Assembly: GCF_000975095.1 (NCBI RefSeq)
Contig: NZ_BBRD01000001.1
Location: forward strand, 2,003,467-2,067,466
Direction of reading: 5' to 3'
Origin: Demequina aestuarii
Lineage (GTDB): Bacteria; Actinomycetota; Actinomycetes; Actinomycetales; Demequinaceae
Length of the DNA: 64,000 nucleotides
The notes below the pieces were generated by a model that worked only from the letters and a program-made list of their open reading frames with translations, was not told the DNA's origin and did not search any database. Position 1 is the first letter of the stretch; every line of letters starts with the position of its first letter. Of the stretch, positions 43,607-52,015 are shown one piece after another. The position numbers and the translations under genes were made by a program.

Positions 43607-44563
43607 TCAGCCCGGGAAGAGCGCCTCGATCAGCGTCACCTGATCCGGCGCGGGGCGCCACGAGGCCGAGGCGGCGTTCTGGACGATCTGCTCCGGCCGG
43701 GTGGCGCCGGCGATCACCGAGGAGACGGCGGCACGAGACAGGAACCACCCGAACGTCGCCTCCAGCATGGTCACGCCCCACTCGTCGCACAGCCGCTGAT
43801 ACGCCTCCATCGCGTCCCAGTCCGCCTGCTGGGCGATGTGGGGGCGCTGACGCGCGATCCGCGAATCGGCGGGCATGTCGGTGCGTGTGAACTTGCCGGT
43901 GAAGAGCCCGTTGGCCAACGGGAAGAACGGCAGGAACCCCGCGCCGATGCGCTCGGCGGCGGCGAGACGACCGTCCGTCTCCACGGCGCGTGCGACCAGG
44001 CTCAACTCGTCCTGGCTCGAGGCGATGGCGGGCACGCCGAGACGCGACGCCGCCGCATCGGCACGCGTGAGCTGCTCCGCAGTGAACTGCGAGACGCCGT
44101 AGGCGCGGATCTTGCCCTCGTCGATCAGCTCGGCGAGCGCGCCGATGGTCTCCTCGATGGGCGTCGCAGGGTCCGGCTGATGCTGCTGGAAGAGGTCGAG
44201 GCGATCGGTCTGGAGCCGCTCGAGCGAGGCCTCGCAGGCGGCGCGGACGTAGGCACGCGAGCCCTTGGCCCCACGCTCGTCGAGCGGAGTCTCGACCTCC
44301 GTGAAGCCGAACTTGGTGGCGACGATCGCCTCGTCGCGTCGACCCTTGAGCGCGTGCCCCATCAGCGACTCGGACAGTCCCCACTCGCCGCCGTACAGGT
44401 CCGCAGTGTCGAAGAACGTCACACCGGCATCGAGCGCGGCGTGAATGACGGCATCTGTGCCCTCCTGCGTCTGCGACACCGTGCCCTGGCGGCCGAAGTT
44501 GTTGCACCCCAGTCCGATGGCACTGACGGCGAAGGGGGCGGATCCGAGGGTGCGCTGTTCCAT
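43607..44563 (-). CDS. Aldo/keto reductase
   Basis: 318-aa AKR with a (beta/alpha)8 barrel. The tetrad is visible: Asp and Tyr in FFDTADLYG, Lys in IVATKFG, His in DLFQQHQPDP, with the NADPH-binding region SVIAGATRPEQIVQN near the end. Substrate unknown; it might serve pentose metabolism given araBDA beside it. TAGCGT sits 7 nt before the ATG, without an SD. Confidence 0.93.
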   Translation of the reverse strand: MEQRTLGSAPFAVSAIGLGCNNFGRQGTVSQTQEGTDAVIHAALDAGVTFFDTADLYGGEWGLSESLMGHALKGRRDEAIVATKFGFTEVETPLDERGAKGSRAYVRAACEASLERLQTDRLDLFQQHQPDPATPIEETIGALAELIDEGKIRAYGVSQFTAEQLTRADAAASRLGVPAIASSQDELSLVARAVETDGRLAAAERIGAGFLPFFPLANGLFTGKFTRTDMPADSRIARQRPHIAQQADWDAMEAYQRLCDEWGVTMLEATFGWFLSRAAVSSVIAGATRPEQIVQNAASASWRPAPDQVTLIEALFPG

Positions 44564-45192
44564 ACGCCCCACGCTAGCCGCACTCGGGCGAGCGCCGTAC
44601 GGCGCACCCGCGCATCGGCCCTCCCCCGGTGGCGGGCGCACGAGAGGCCACCGCGTCCAGTGACGGAGTGCGATGGTCTTGCGGTCACCTGCCAGGGATG
44701 AAAGCGTCGAGACGGACGTGACGTTGGATCTGGATTGCGGGGATGCCCGTAGTCCGGCGGCCACGTGGAGGAATGCGGTGACGGCCAGCGAGGAGGCCCC
44801 CGATTCCTCGACTCTTGAGACAGGTGAGACCCGCCTCGTGCTCCGCCGCGGCACTGGGGTGATGGCCCGGCCTCGGTGCGTCAACGACGGTCATTCGGCG
44901 GCGGCGAGGGGTAGCGGCGGCACTTGCCCGGAGGAGGTGGAGTCTCGATCGCGGATCGATGTCGCAGCCGTTGGCACAGCGCACCGGGTCAACCGGAGCC
45001 GGGACTCGCGCGACGAGCGCTCGCTGGCGGTTGCGCTGACGACACGGGGCCGTGACGTGTCAGAGCATGTGCTCGCGGGGCCCGGAACGGGCCTGGACGG
45101 CTGGGCATGAAGGTCGCGGAACCCGTCGACCCCCATGCCCGGCTGACCGAGATCATCTCTGGCACGAGCGCGGCCGTCCCGGAGACGGCGGC
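44564..45192. other. 629-bp region without a convincing gene, contains left direct repeat
   Basis: After the AKR promoter comes the left copy of the ssrA-flank repeat (44634-44714). The rest (to 45192) has open frames on both strands but none with SD, homology or consistent codon pattern. It is part of the repeat-bounded insert. Confidence 0.5.
44634..44714. repeat. Left copy of ~82-bp direct repeat (ssrA terminator flank)
   Basis: Matches 48067-48149 at all but about seven positions and one single-base gap, from GGGCGCACG to GCGTCGAGACGG. The right copy is the transcriptional terminator of ssrA and reaches 7-8 nt into the tmRNA acceptor. The two copies bracket 3.35 kb. Confidence 0.85.
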
Positions 45193-45843
45193 TCAGTAGC
45201 CGACGGCGAACCGGCGGCCGGTGTGCCGAGGCTCGTCGACCTCGTCGAGGACGGCGACGGCGTAGTCCTCGACCGAGATAGCACTCTCTCCTCGCTCGTT
45301 GAGCAGCAGGTCGTCGAGTGCGGTGCGGTAGGTGCCGGTCCGCTCACCGGGGGCGATGGTGGCCGCCGGGCTGATGTTGGTCCACGCGACGTCGTCGACC
45401 GTACGGTAGAAGTCCAGAGCGTCGCCGTGCGCGTGCATGATCTGAAGCAGGAACTCCGGCAGGTCAGGGGCGTCCCACACCTGCTTGCCGTCCCCGACGC
45501 TGAGGGAACCTGCGCCTCCGACGGTGACCAGGCGCGGTGCCTGGTCACCGAGCGCCCTCAGCCCTTCGACGAGGGACCGGGCGGCCGGGGCGATGGTGGC
45601 GAGGTGGCCGGGCCCGTCGCCGCCGCCCACGGCACTGACAACGACGTCGTGGCCTTGGGCCGCGGCACTCATCGAGGCGGGGTCGAGGACGTCACCCACG
45701 CTGACCCTGAGGTGGGGGTCACCGACGGAGACCTTGGCCCGGTCGCGCACGACGGCAGTGACGGTATGGCCGCGGCCGAGGGCTTCGCGGACGATGGCGG
45801 ATCCGATGGTGCCGTTGGCACCGATAATGGCGATGTTCGTCAT
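45193..45843 (-). CDS. NAD(P)-binding oxidoreductase, NmrA/YwnB-like
   Basis: 216-aa atypical SDR. The dinucleotide motif NIAIIGANGTIGSAIVREAL is at 3-22, then AVVRDRAKV and VVVSAVGGG. The YxxxK motif of classical SDRs is absent, as in YwnB/NmrA proteins that sense or reduce quinones. It is read from the same side as the DsbA-like gene and away from AraC. SD AAGGA is 12 nt upstream of the ATG. Confidence 0.88.
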   Translation of the reverse strand: MTNIAIIGANGTIGSAIVREALGRGHTVTAVVRDRAKVSVGDPHLRVSVGDVLDPASMSAAAQGHDVVVSAVGGGDGPGHLATIAPAARSLVEGLRALGDQAPRLVTVGGAGSLSVGDGKQVWDAPDLPEFLLQIMHAHGDALDFYRTVDDVAWTNISPAATIAPGERTGTYRTALDDLLLNERGESAISVEDYAVAVLDEVDEPRHTGRRFAVGY

Positions 45844-45978
45844 GATGTGGTGTTCCTTCTGGGTTGGGGACAGGCCGAGGAGACCCATCCAGTGTTGCGG
45901 TGGAGCAGAGAGATCACGAGTGCCGATGGACCGGGCGACAGACCCGGCGAAGCGGTCCGGGCCTCACGGTGGCAGCTC

Positions 45979-46611
45979 TCATGCGGTGACGGCGAGGTGC
46001 CTGTCGAGCCCCTCGGTGAGCGCGGCGGCGCTGGAGACGGGGCCGCCGAGACGGTGCGCTCCGGTGTCGCTGTGAAGCAGCAGGGTCGGGTAGGAGTCGA
46101 CGCCGAGGCGACGCAGTTCAGTGAAGTCGGCCTGCGCTTCCACACCCGTCGCGGGGTCGGTGAGTTCTGCGACCACCCGGGAGGCGTCGAGTCCGAGGTC
46201 GGTGGCGATGGATCGGTAGACCTCCACATCTGAGAGGTCCAAACCGTCGTCATACCAAGCGTGCTGGAGGGCCGCTGCTGCGGAGAGCGGCGAGGTCTGT
46301 CGGCGCAGCGCCACCAGCCCACTCGCCGCGTCCGTCGAGTCCATGACCCGGACTCCTTCGGCCAGCACTTCCTCGTAGGCGCGACCGAAGGTGACACCAG
46401 TCAGCGCAGCGATCCGCTTGTTCGCATCGGGGATGTGCGGATAGGCGCCGATGGGCTTGGCTGCGGCGCCGGAGAACAGTCCCCCGGACAGCACCCGCAG
46501 ATCAATCCGCTCGGCATTCTCCTTGGCGAACTCGTGCAGGGCGGGCGCGAATCCGTAGCACCAGCCGCAATAGGCGTCGAAGGCGTAGGTGAGGCGTACT
46601 GGCGAGGCCAT
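45979..46611 (-). CDS. DsbA-family oxidoreductase (FrnE-like), CGWC
   Basis: 210-aa thioredoxin-fold protein with an inserted helical domain. The active site YCGWCYGFAPAL is at about 14-25 and cis-Pro in DSYPTLLLH near 170. No signal peptide, so it acts in the cytoplasm, like FrnE/YwbO proteins. SD AGGAG precedes the ATG. It is divergent from an AraC regulator (146-bp gap) and forms a likely regulon with the NAD(P)-binding gene. Confidence 0.9.
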   Translation of the reverse strand: MASPVRLTYAFDAYCGWCYGFAPALHEFAKENAERIDLRVLSGGLFSGAAAKPIGAYPHIPDANKRIAALTGVTFGRAYEEVLAEGVRVMDSTDAASGLVALRRQTSPLSAAAALQHAWYDDGLDLSDVEVYRSIATDLGLDASRVVAELTDPATGVEAQADFTELRRLGVDSYPTLLLHSDTGAHRLGGPVSSAAALTEGLDRHLAVTA

Positions 46612-46757
46612 GTGGTGCTCCTGTTCTGGTGGAAGACGGTCAGCCAGCTCGATGTGCGAACGACCACCGGACTGCGTGGCCTGCTGGCGTTGTCGGCTGG
46701 CGTGCGTTGTCCACGGTAGGGGGCGGGCAACGTAGCCGCGAGGTATGCTCAGGACCG

Positions 46758-47645
46758 ATGATGGTGAAAAATGGACACACTCGAATTCCCGAGGTCCAGT
46801 ACACGTCCCCCGCCAGTGGCGCTGCGGGCATCGAGGTCTTGTCGATCGCAGAGCTCCACCGCAGGGTGGAACGCCACGACCCGCAACGAGCGACTCAACG
46901 CCCCGACTTCCACGTGCTCCTCGCCGTCACCGACGGGCTCCTGTGGCACATGGTCGACTTTCAGGACTACGCGGTCACCGCCGGCAGGTGGGTGTGGGTA
47001 CGGCCCACCCAGGTTCAGCATTTCGGTGACCTGACCGGCGCCACCGGCACCGTCGTCCTCTTCCAACCTGGCACCCTCGAACCCAGCACCGCCTCCGACG
47101 TAGGACTGGACAACCCGTTCGCCCCGACCCTGTGGACGCTGACCGGTGAAGACCAGCTCGCCACGCACCGGGCGCTGACGCACCTCATCTCAGAGTTCGG
47201 GTCTAACGGCATCCCGACATCCACGCGGGCGACAGTCCTGAGCAATCTGTTGGCTGTACTGCTGTTGCGGCTCACCGCGGGGACTGCCACAGTCGGCACG
47301 CCACCCGCCGAGTACGCCGACACCTTCCTTCGCTTCCGCACAGCCGTTGAGGCCGACTTCGCGCGCCACCGCGATGTCGGCCACTACGCACGCCACCTCG
47401 GGTACTCGCCCCGCACACTGACCCGCGCCTCGTTCGCAGCCACCGGCTTCGGCGCCAAAGAGTTCATCGACCGCCGGGTGGTGCTGGAGGTGAAGCGGTT
47501 GCTCGCGCATACTGACGACTCCGTGGCCGCGATTGCGTCCGCGCTCGGATTCCCCGACGCCAGCAACTTTGTCAAGTTCTTCGCGCTCCGGGCCGACGTC
47601 ACCCCCGCAGCCTTCCGACAACGACTTCACACCCCGTCGACGTAA
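46758..47645 (+). CDS. AraC-family transcriptional regulator
   Basis: 295 aa: an N-terminal cupin-like sensor (HVLLAVTDGLLWHMVDFQDY, then GRWVWVRPTQVQHF) and a C-terminal AraC double helix-turn-helix (VGHYARHLGYSPRTLTRAS... AIASALGFPDASNFVKFF). The ATG follows TATGCT by 8 nt, another leaderless candidate. Local G+C near the start is low (30 of 60 bases in 46741-46800), supporting acquisition with its neighbours. It probably controls the divergent redox genes. Confidence 0.92.
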   Translation: MMVKNGHTRIPEVQYTSPASGAAGIEVLSIAELHRRVERHDPQRATQRPDFHVLLAVTDGLLWHMVDFQDYAVTAGRWVWVRPTQVQHFGDLTGATGTVVLFQPGTLEPSTASDVGLDNPFAPTLWTLTGEDQLATHRALTHLISEFGSNGIPTSTRATVLSNLLAVLLLRLTAGTATVGTPPAEYADTFLRFRTAVEADFARHRDVGHYARHLGYSPRTLTRASFAATGFGAKEFIDRRVVLEVKRLLAHTDDSVAAIASALGFPDASNFVKFFALRADVTPAAFRQRLHTPST

Positions 47646-48066
47646 GTCGCCACACGGCCCAGGCGAATAGAGCGAGGACCGCCCGGCGTGAGATGAAGAC
47701 CCGCGCCGCTCGACTCCGACTGGATGAATCCGATCAGCTCGTCGAGCGTCGCAACCTCGAGTCCCTCGACCGTGCACGCAACGCCTCGGTGCCGGCCGAC
47801 GATCCGGAAGAGTCGTGCCAGGCGGTGAGGAGGCTCGCGAGCATGCGTGCGCGATGCTTCTCCCCGGCCAGCACGCACGTGTTGAGCCGTTCGCCACCCG
47901 GGAGCGAACCGGCGTCGTCGATCACCACGGGGAAGCCATCCTGCACGTCATTCGGGTCGGTGGATGCGACGAGGAAGGGGAGGCGACCGAGTGCTGGCTC
48001 CTGGCGGAGTGGGCGCAGGCCTTCCGTCGCACGATCACGATCAACCACGACGCCGACAACCGCGCC
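47646..48066. pseudogene. Degenerate sequence, possible frameshifted remnant
   Basis: About 420 bp before the right repeat. On the minus strand, two frames look protein-like and would join by a frameshift near 47830: AVVGVVVDRDRATEGL...NDVQDGFPVVIDDAGSL, then VEGLEVATLDELIGFIQSE. No start, SD or family recognised. It may equally be non-coding. Confidence 0.3.
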
Positions 48067-48149
48067 GGGCGCACGAAAGGCCACCGCGCTCCAGTGACGG
48101 AGTGCGATGGCCTTTCGGTCACCTACCAGGGATGAAAGCGTGGAGATGG
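48067..48149. repeat. Right copy of ~82-bp direct repeat
   Basis: Partner of 44634-44714. It contains the ssrA terminator and runs 8-9 nt into the mature tmRNA 3' end. Confidence 0.85.
48075..48116 (-). terminator. Terminator of ssrA
   Basis: An 18-bp stem, minus-strand arms GAAAGGCCATCGCACTCC and GGAGCGCGGTGGCCTTTC around GTCACT, with one G-U pair and one mismatch, 25 nt after the tmRNA 3' end. Confidence 0.8.
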
Positions 48150-48505
48150 CGGGAATCGAACCCGCGTCCGCGTGCACGACGACAGGTATTCTCCGGGCGC
48201 AGTCTGAATACTCAGTATCTCGGACCCGCACTGTCTTCAGACACACTGTGCGATAGCCCCAGTCACCTTAGAGTCCCCCACCCCCCGGTGACGAAGGGGT
48301 GGAGCAAGTTCCCTGAATGACGCCAGGAACCAGGACGGGAACACGCCTGGGCTGACGGACTTCTAGGCTCGCTTAAGCAGCGAGGGCGAAGTCGGTGCGC
48401 TTGGAATCGGCACCTATTGGTTTGCCACGATCGTTAACGAGATAACGTGACGTCCTCGGCCCGCTTCCCCTGAAGAAAGCACACACGTCGAAACCGATCA
48501 TCCCC
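48141..48505 (-). ncRNA. ssrA: tmRNA (transfer-messenger RNA)
   Basis: 365 nt. The 5' end GGGGATGATCGGTTTCGACG and the 3' end CGCGGGTTCGATTCCCGCC-ATCTCCA form the tRNA-like domain; acceptor GGGGATG pairs with CATCTCC (one G-U). CCA is not encoded. The tag frame at 48411-48373 reads ADSKRTDFALAA followed by TAA, with resume codon GCC and the ALAA degron. It rescues stalled ribosomes together with SmpB, encoded at 54989-55453. Confidence 0.96.
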
Positions 48506-48522
48506 TGTGCAGTTGTGCCTCC

Positions 48523-48552
48523 AGTGTACGCCGGTGCGCCGACACGGCTCAA
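48523..48552 (-). promoter_or_regulatory. ssrA promoter
   Basis: -35 TTGAGC (48552-48547) and -10 TACACT (48528-48523) with an 18-bp spacer. The -35 overlaps the stop region of the tetR-family gene. A start about 7 nt after the -10 would leave a ~10-nt leader for RNase P to remove. Confidence 0.65.
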
Positions 48553-49148
48553 CAGGCGGGTTTCGGCCCCGTGTCGTGCGGCCCCATGATGATGCGCCAG
48601 ACCCACAGGGCGGCATCGTCGACGGAGGCGCGGGGCTCGCGCTCCAGCCACGCCCCGATGACCCCAATGATGGAGCCCGCAACCCCGGCGGCAATGACGT
48701 CCACCGGGATGTCGAACTGTCCTTTGTCAGTCGCCTCCGCCGACGTATACACCGCGTCGTACACGTGGTGACGCAGTCGGGCCAGCACCACTCCGGAACC
48801 GGGCTCGGAGAACACCTGCCCGTACAGCTCGGCGTGCTCATCGATGTGCCTGAGGAAGGTCACGAGCGGCGCCGGCGGCTCCAGGGAGTACTCGTCGATC
48901 CCGTGCAGCTGAGCGCCTGCCTCTTGCGCGACCAGGTCGAGCGCGTCGGCCAGCAGCGTCTCCTTGTCGGCATAGTGCTGATAGAAGGTGGTGCGGTTGA
49001 CACCTGCGCGATCGGCGATCGCGCTGATCGACACCTGGTCCAGCCCGTGCTCGCGCGCGAGCGAGAAGAGCGCCTCCTGTAGGCGTCTGCGAGTCCTCAC
49101 GATGCGTGCATCCACCTCGACATTCTGCACCCTCGACGCTGGGTTCAC
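48549..49148 (-). CDS. TetR-family regulator of the MMPL exporter
   Basis: 199 aa from GTG (a TTG one codon earlier is also possible). The helix-turn-helix SISAIADRAGVNRTTFYQHYADKETLL is at about 39-66, with a helical ligand domain behind. It is divergent from the MMPL gene across a 101-bp space holding a pseudo-palindrome, so it most likely represses that exporter and itself. Confidence 0.9.
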   Translation of the reverse strand: MNPASRVQNVEVDARIVRTRRRLQEALFSLAREHGLDQVSISAIADRAGVNRTTFYQHYADKETLLADALDLVAQEAGAQLHGIDEYSLEPPAPLVTFLRHIDEHAELYGQVFSEPGSGVVLARLRHHVYDAVYTSAEATDKGQFDIPVDVIAAGVAGSIIGVIGAWLEREPRASVDDAALWVWRIIMGPHDTGPKPAC

Positions 49149-49162
49149 CAACCAATAACCAA

Positions 49163-49179
49163 CAGTTGTCGTATAACTG
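49163..49179. promoter_or_regulatory. Probable TetR operator between tetR and MMPL genes
   Basis: CAGTTGTCGTATAACTG has perfect 5-bp ends and 12 of 17 symmetric positions. It lies about 13 bp before a TACACT -10 (49192-49197), where it would cover the -35 of the MMPL promoter. Confidence 0.5.
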
Positions 49180-49249
49180 GCCGATGCGGGTTACACTTTC
49201 CGCAGGCATCGTCGCCGCTCACACTTCCCCTACTGAGAAAGGCTCTGAC

Positions 49250-51916
49250 GTGGCCAACCTCCTTTTCCGCATCGGCCGTGGCTCTGCTGCGAAGCCATTC
49301 GTCGCCATCGTCGCGTGGCTGGTCGCACTCGCGGCAGCGGTCGGCGGTTTCTTCGCCTTCGGTGGCACACTCACCGACAGCTTCACGATCCCAGGCACCG
49401 AGACTCAGCGCGTCTCCGACCAGCTCTCGGAGGAGATCTCGGGTCTCGACGGCGCCTCAGCGCGCGTGGTGTTCGAGTCTCAGGACGGCTCCGCTCTCGA
49501 TGAAGAGCAGCAATCACAGATCAGCGAAGCGCTCGCGTCGACCACTGACGTCGGGTCCGTCGCCGGCATCGTCGACCCGTTCGCCACCGCCGCCGAGCGC
49601 GCCGAGCAGGTCGCGCAGCTCGAGGCAGGCGCCACACAGATCGAGGGCGCACGGGCCGAGATCGAGGCCGGGCAGCAGCAGATCGACGCCGCTACCGCAG
49701 AGCTCGAGGCAGGTCAGACCCAGCTCGACGAGGGCCAGGCGCAGCTCGAGGAGGGCCAAGCGCAGCTCGACGCCGCCGTTCAGCAGGCGCAGGACGCAGG
49801 CGTGTACGAGTCGCAGCGGGCACAGTTCGAGGTTCAGCAGGCGGAGCTGGACGCTCAGCAGGCCGCGCTCGCCGAGCAGCAGGCCCAGATCGACGCGGGG
49901 CTCGAGGAGATCGCCACGCAGCAGAGCGAACTGGACGCGGCCGTAGCCGAGCTCGAGGCTCAGTCGACTCAGGTCGAGCTGGGGCGCGATCTCGCCGACG
50001 CGGCGGCTGGCATCCGCACTGTGTCGGAGGACGGCTCGACCGCTCTTGGTGTGGTGCAGTTCGACGCCAGCGGCTTCAACCTCCCGCAGGAGGACAAGGA
50101 CGGCGTGATCGATGCGGTCGAGTCGACCCCGATCGACGGCGTGGACGTGTACTTCTCCGCCGAGATCGCCACGTCTGTGGGCGGCATCCTCGGCGTGGGC
50201 GAGATCGTGGGCGTCGCACTCGCCCTCGTGGTGCTGCTCGTCATGATGCGCGCCTGGCTGCCGGCGATCCAGCCCATCATCACGTCGATCATCGGCGTGG
50301 GCGTGGGCGTGGCGACGGCGCTGTCGTTCTCGGACGTCACCGAGATGTCCGCCGTCACCCCCGTGCTGGGAGTGATGCTCGCGCTCGCGGTGGGCATCGA
50401 CTATTCGCTGTTCATCGTCAACCGTCACCGCACGCAGCTCAAGCGGGGCATGGACGTCCACGAATCGATCGGCCTCGCCAACGGCACGTCCGGCAATGCG
50501 GTGGTGTTCGCGGGCTCGACGGTGCTCATCGCCCTCCTCGCCCTCAACGTCACCGGCGTGCCGTTCCTTGGCGTCATGGGATCCGTCGCGGCATTCTGCG
50601 TCGCGGTCGCCGTGCTGGTCGCGGTGACGCTGACCCCGGCGCTGCTGGGCCTCACCGGCATGCGGGCGATCTCCAAGCGCTCGCGTGCGCGCATCGGCCA
50701 TCCCGAGGAGGCGGAGAAGCCCCTCACCCCCATGCGCACCGGGCGCGCGGTGCTCGCTCTCGTGGTCGCGGCGGTGGCTCTCGGCGTCATCGCAATTCCC
50801 TCTGCCTCCATGCGGCTCGGCCTGCCGGACGGCACGCAGGAGCCCGAGGACTCCACGCAGTACCAGGCGTACACGACCATCGACGAGCGGTTCGGCGAGG
50901 GACTCAACGGCACTCTGCTCGTCACCGCAGACCTCCCCCAGGCGGTGGCCGAGGAGGACGTGCTCGCAACCCAGGTCGCCATCATCGACGCAATCATGGG
51001 CGAGAGCGACGTGGCGGCCGCAGCACCTGCGGCCGTCTCGGACGATCGCGACTTCATGGCCTTCCAGGTCATCCCGCGCGAGGGCCCATCCAGCGAATCC
51101 ACGGAGCAGTTGGTGAACGCGCTGCGCGCGATGTCACCACTGGATCTTCAGGTCGAGGGCGCGGACCTGAGCGAGACCCCGATCGGGGTGGCCGGGTCCG
51201 CCTCGGGAAACATCGATGTCTCCGAGAAGCTCGACGAGGCGCTGCCGGTATACCTCGCCGTCGTGGTGGGACTGTCGCTGGTGATCCTGGTCATCGTGTT
51301 CCGCTCGCTGCTGGTGCCGATCATCGCCACAGCCGGGTTCGTGCTGTCGTTGTTCGCCGCCTTCGGCGTGGTCACGGCGGTGTACCAGTGGGGATGGCTG
51401 TCGGACATCTTCGGCGTCCACTCCCCTGGCCCGGTACTGAGCTTCCTGCCCATCCTGCTGACAGGCATCCTGTTCGGGCTCGCGATGGACTACCAACTGT
51501 TCCTCACCTCTGGGATGAGGGAGGCGTACGTGCACGGAGCGAACGCGCGCCAGGCGGTCGTGGCCGGCATGCGGGGCGGACGCGCGGTCGTGACCGCAGC
51601 GGCCATCATCATGGCGTCGGTCTTCGGCGGGTTCATCTTCTCGCACACGGCGATGATCCGGCCGATGGGTCTGGGGCTCGCGATGGGCGTGCTCCTCGAC
51701 GCGTTCGTGGTCCGCATGGTCATCGTGCCCGCGCTGATCCACGTCGCCGGAGAGCGCGCGTGGTGGCTTCCCGCGTGGCTCGACCGGATCCTGCCCAACG
51801 TGGACGTCGAGGGATCGGCTCTCGAGCGCTCACACCCAGTGGTGAACGCGCACGCCGCAGAGACCCCCGCGCCCACGGAGCCCGCCACCTCCCCGGACAC
51901 CGCTGAGCGCTCCTGA
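49250..51916 (+). CDS. MMPL/RND-family membrane transporter with periplasmic coiled coil
   Basis: 888 aa with two MMPL halves: a first helix at about 17-38, a large extracytoplasmic loop, helices 2-6, then a repeat with GLAMDYQLFLTSGMREA and VGIDYSLFIVNRHRTQL (the Asp-Tyr pairs used for proton coupling). Residues ~118-245 in the first loop form a long Gln/Glu/Ala-rich heptad coiled coil (QLEEGQAQLDAAVQQAQ...). The GTG with GAGAAAGG 7 nt upstream is the best start. It probably exports lipids or drugs under control of the divergent TetR. Confidence 0.9.
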   Translation: MANLLFRIGRGSAAKPFVAIVAWLVALAAAVGGFFAFGGTLTDSFTIPGTETQRVSDQLSEEISGLDGASARVVFESQDGSALDEEQQSQISEALASTTDVGSVAGIVDPFATAAERAEQVAQLEAGATQIEGARAEIEAGQQQIDAATAELEAGQTQLDEGQAQLEEGQAQLDAAVQQAQDAGVYESQRAQFEVQQAELDAQQAALAEQQAQIDAGLEEIATQQSELDAAVAELEAQSTQVELGRDLADAAAGIRTVSEDGSTALGVVQFDASGFNLPQEDKDGVIDAVESTPIDGVDVYFSAEIATSVGGILGVGEIVGVALALVVLLVMMRAWLPAIQPIITSIIGVGVGVATALSFSDVTEMSAVTPVLGVMLALAVGIDYSLFIVNRHRTQLKRGMDVHESIGLANGTSGNAVVFAGSTVLIALLALNVTGVPFLGVMGSVAAFCVAVAVLVAVTLTPALLGLTGMRAISKRSRARIGHPEEAEKPLTPMRTGRAVLALVVAAVALGVIAIPSASMRLGLPDGTQEPEDSTQYQAYTTIDERFGEGLNGTLLVTADLPQAVAEEDVLATQVAIIDAIMGESDVAAAAPAAVSDDRDFMAFQVIPREGPSSESTEQLVNALRAMSPLDLQVEGADLSETPIGVAGSASGNIDVSEKLDEALPVYLAVVVGLSLVILVIVFRSLLVPIIATAGFVLSLFAAFGVVTAVYQWGWLSDIFGVHSPGPVLSFLPILLTGILFGLAMDYQLFLTSGMREAYVHGANARQAVVAGMRGGRAVVTAAAIIMASVFGGFIFSHTAMIRPMGLGLAMGVLLDAFVVRMVIVPALIHVAGERAWWLPAWLDRILPNVDVEGSALERSHPVVNAHAAETPAPTEPATSPDTAERS

Positions 51917-51917
51917 T

Positions 51918-51957
51918 CTCAGGGGCCAGGGCGTCGCGTGACGCCCTGGCCCCTGAG
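51918..51957 (+). terminator. Terminator hairpin, 18-bp perfect stem
   Basis: CTCAGGGGCCAGGGCGTC, loop GCGT, exact complement; begins 2 nt after the MMPL stop. Confidence 0.85.
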
Positions 51958-52015
51958 GCCAGACCGTCCGCGCGGCCGATGACGCGCCGCCGCGCGCCCG
52001 CCTAGCGTGGTGCGC

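Noticed and set aside
44419-48122. Two similar short minus-strand frames (44419-44688 and 47922-48122) sharing a RPSHSVTG start
   Set aside because: The similarity only reflects the direct repeat containing the ssrA terminator; nothing suggests translation.
49681-49990. Repetitive DNA in the MMPL gene as a tandem repeat or CRISPR-like array
   Set aside because: The periodicity is at protein level (heptads of a coiled coil) with variable codons; there are no regular spacers.
52007-52015. Upstream GTG starts for the beta-lactamase-like gene
   Set aside because: They overlap the TAGCGT -10 hexamer; the ATG at 52016 fits the leaderless spacing.
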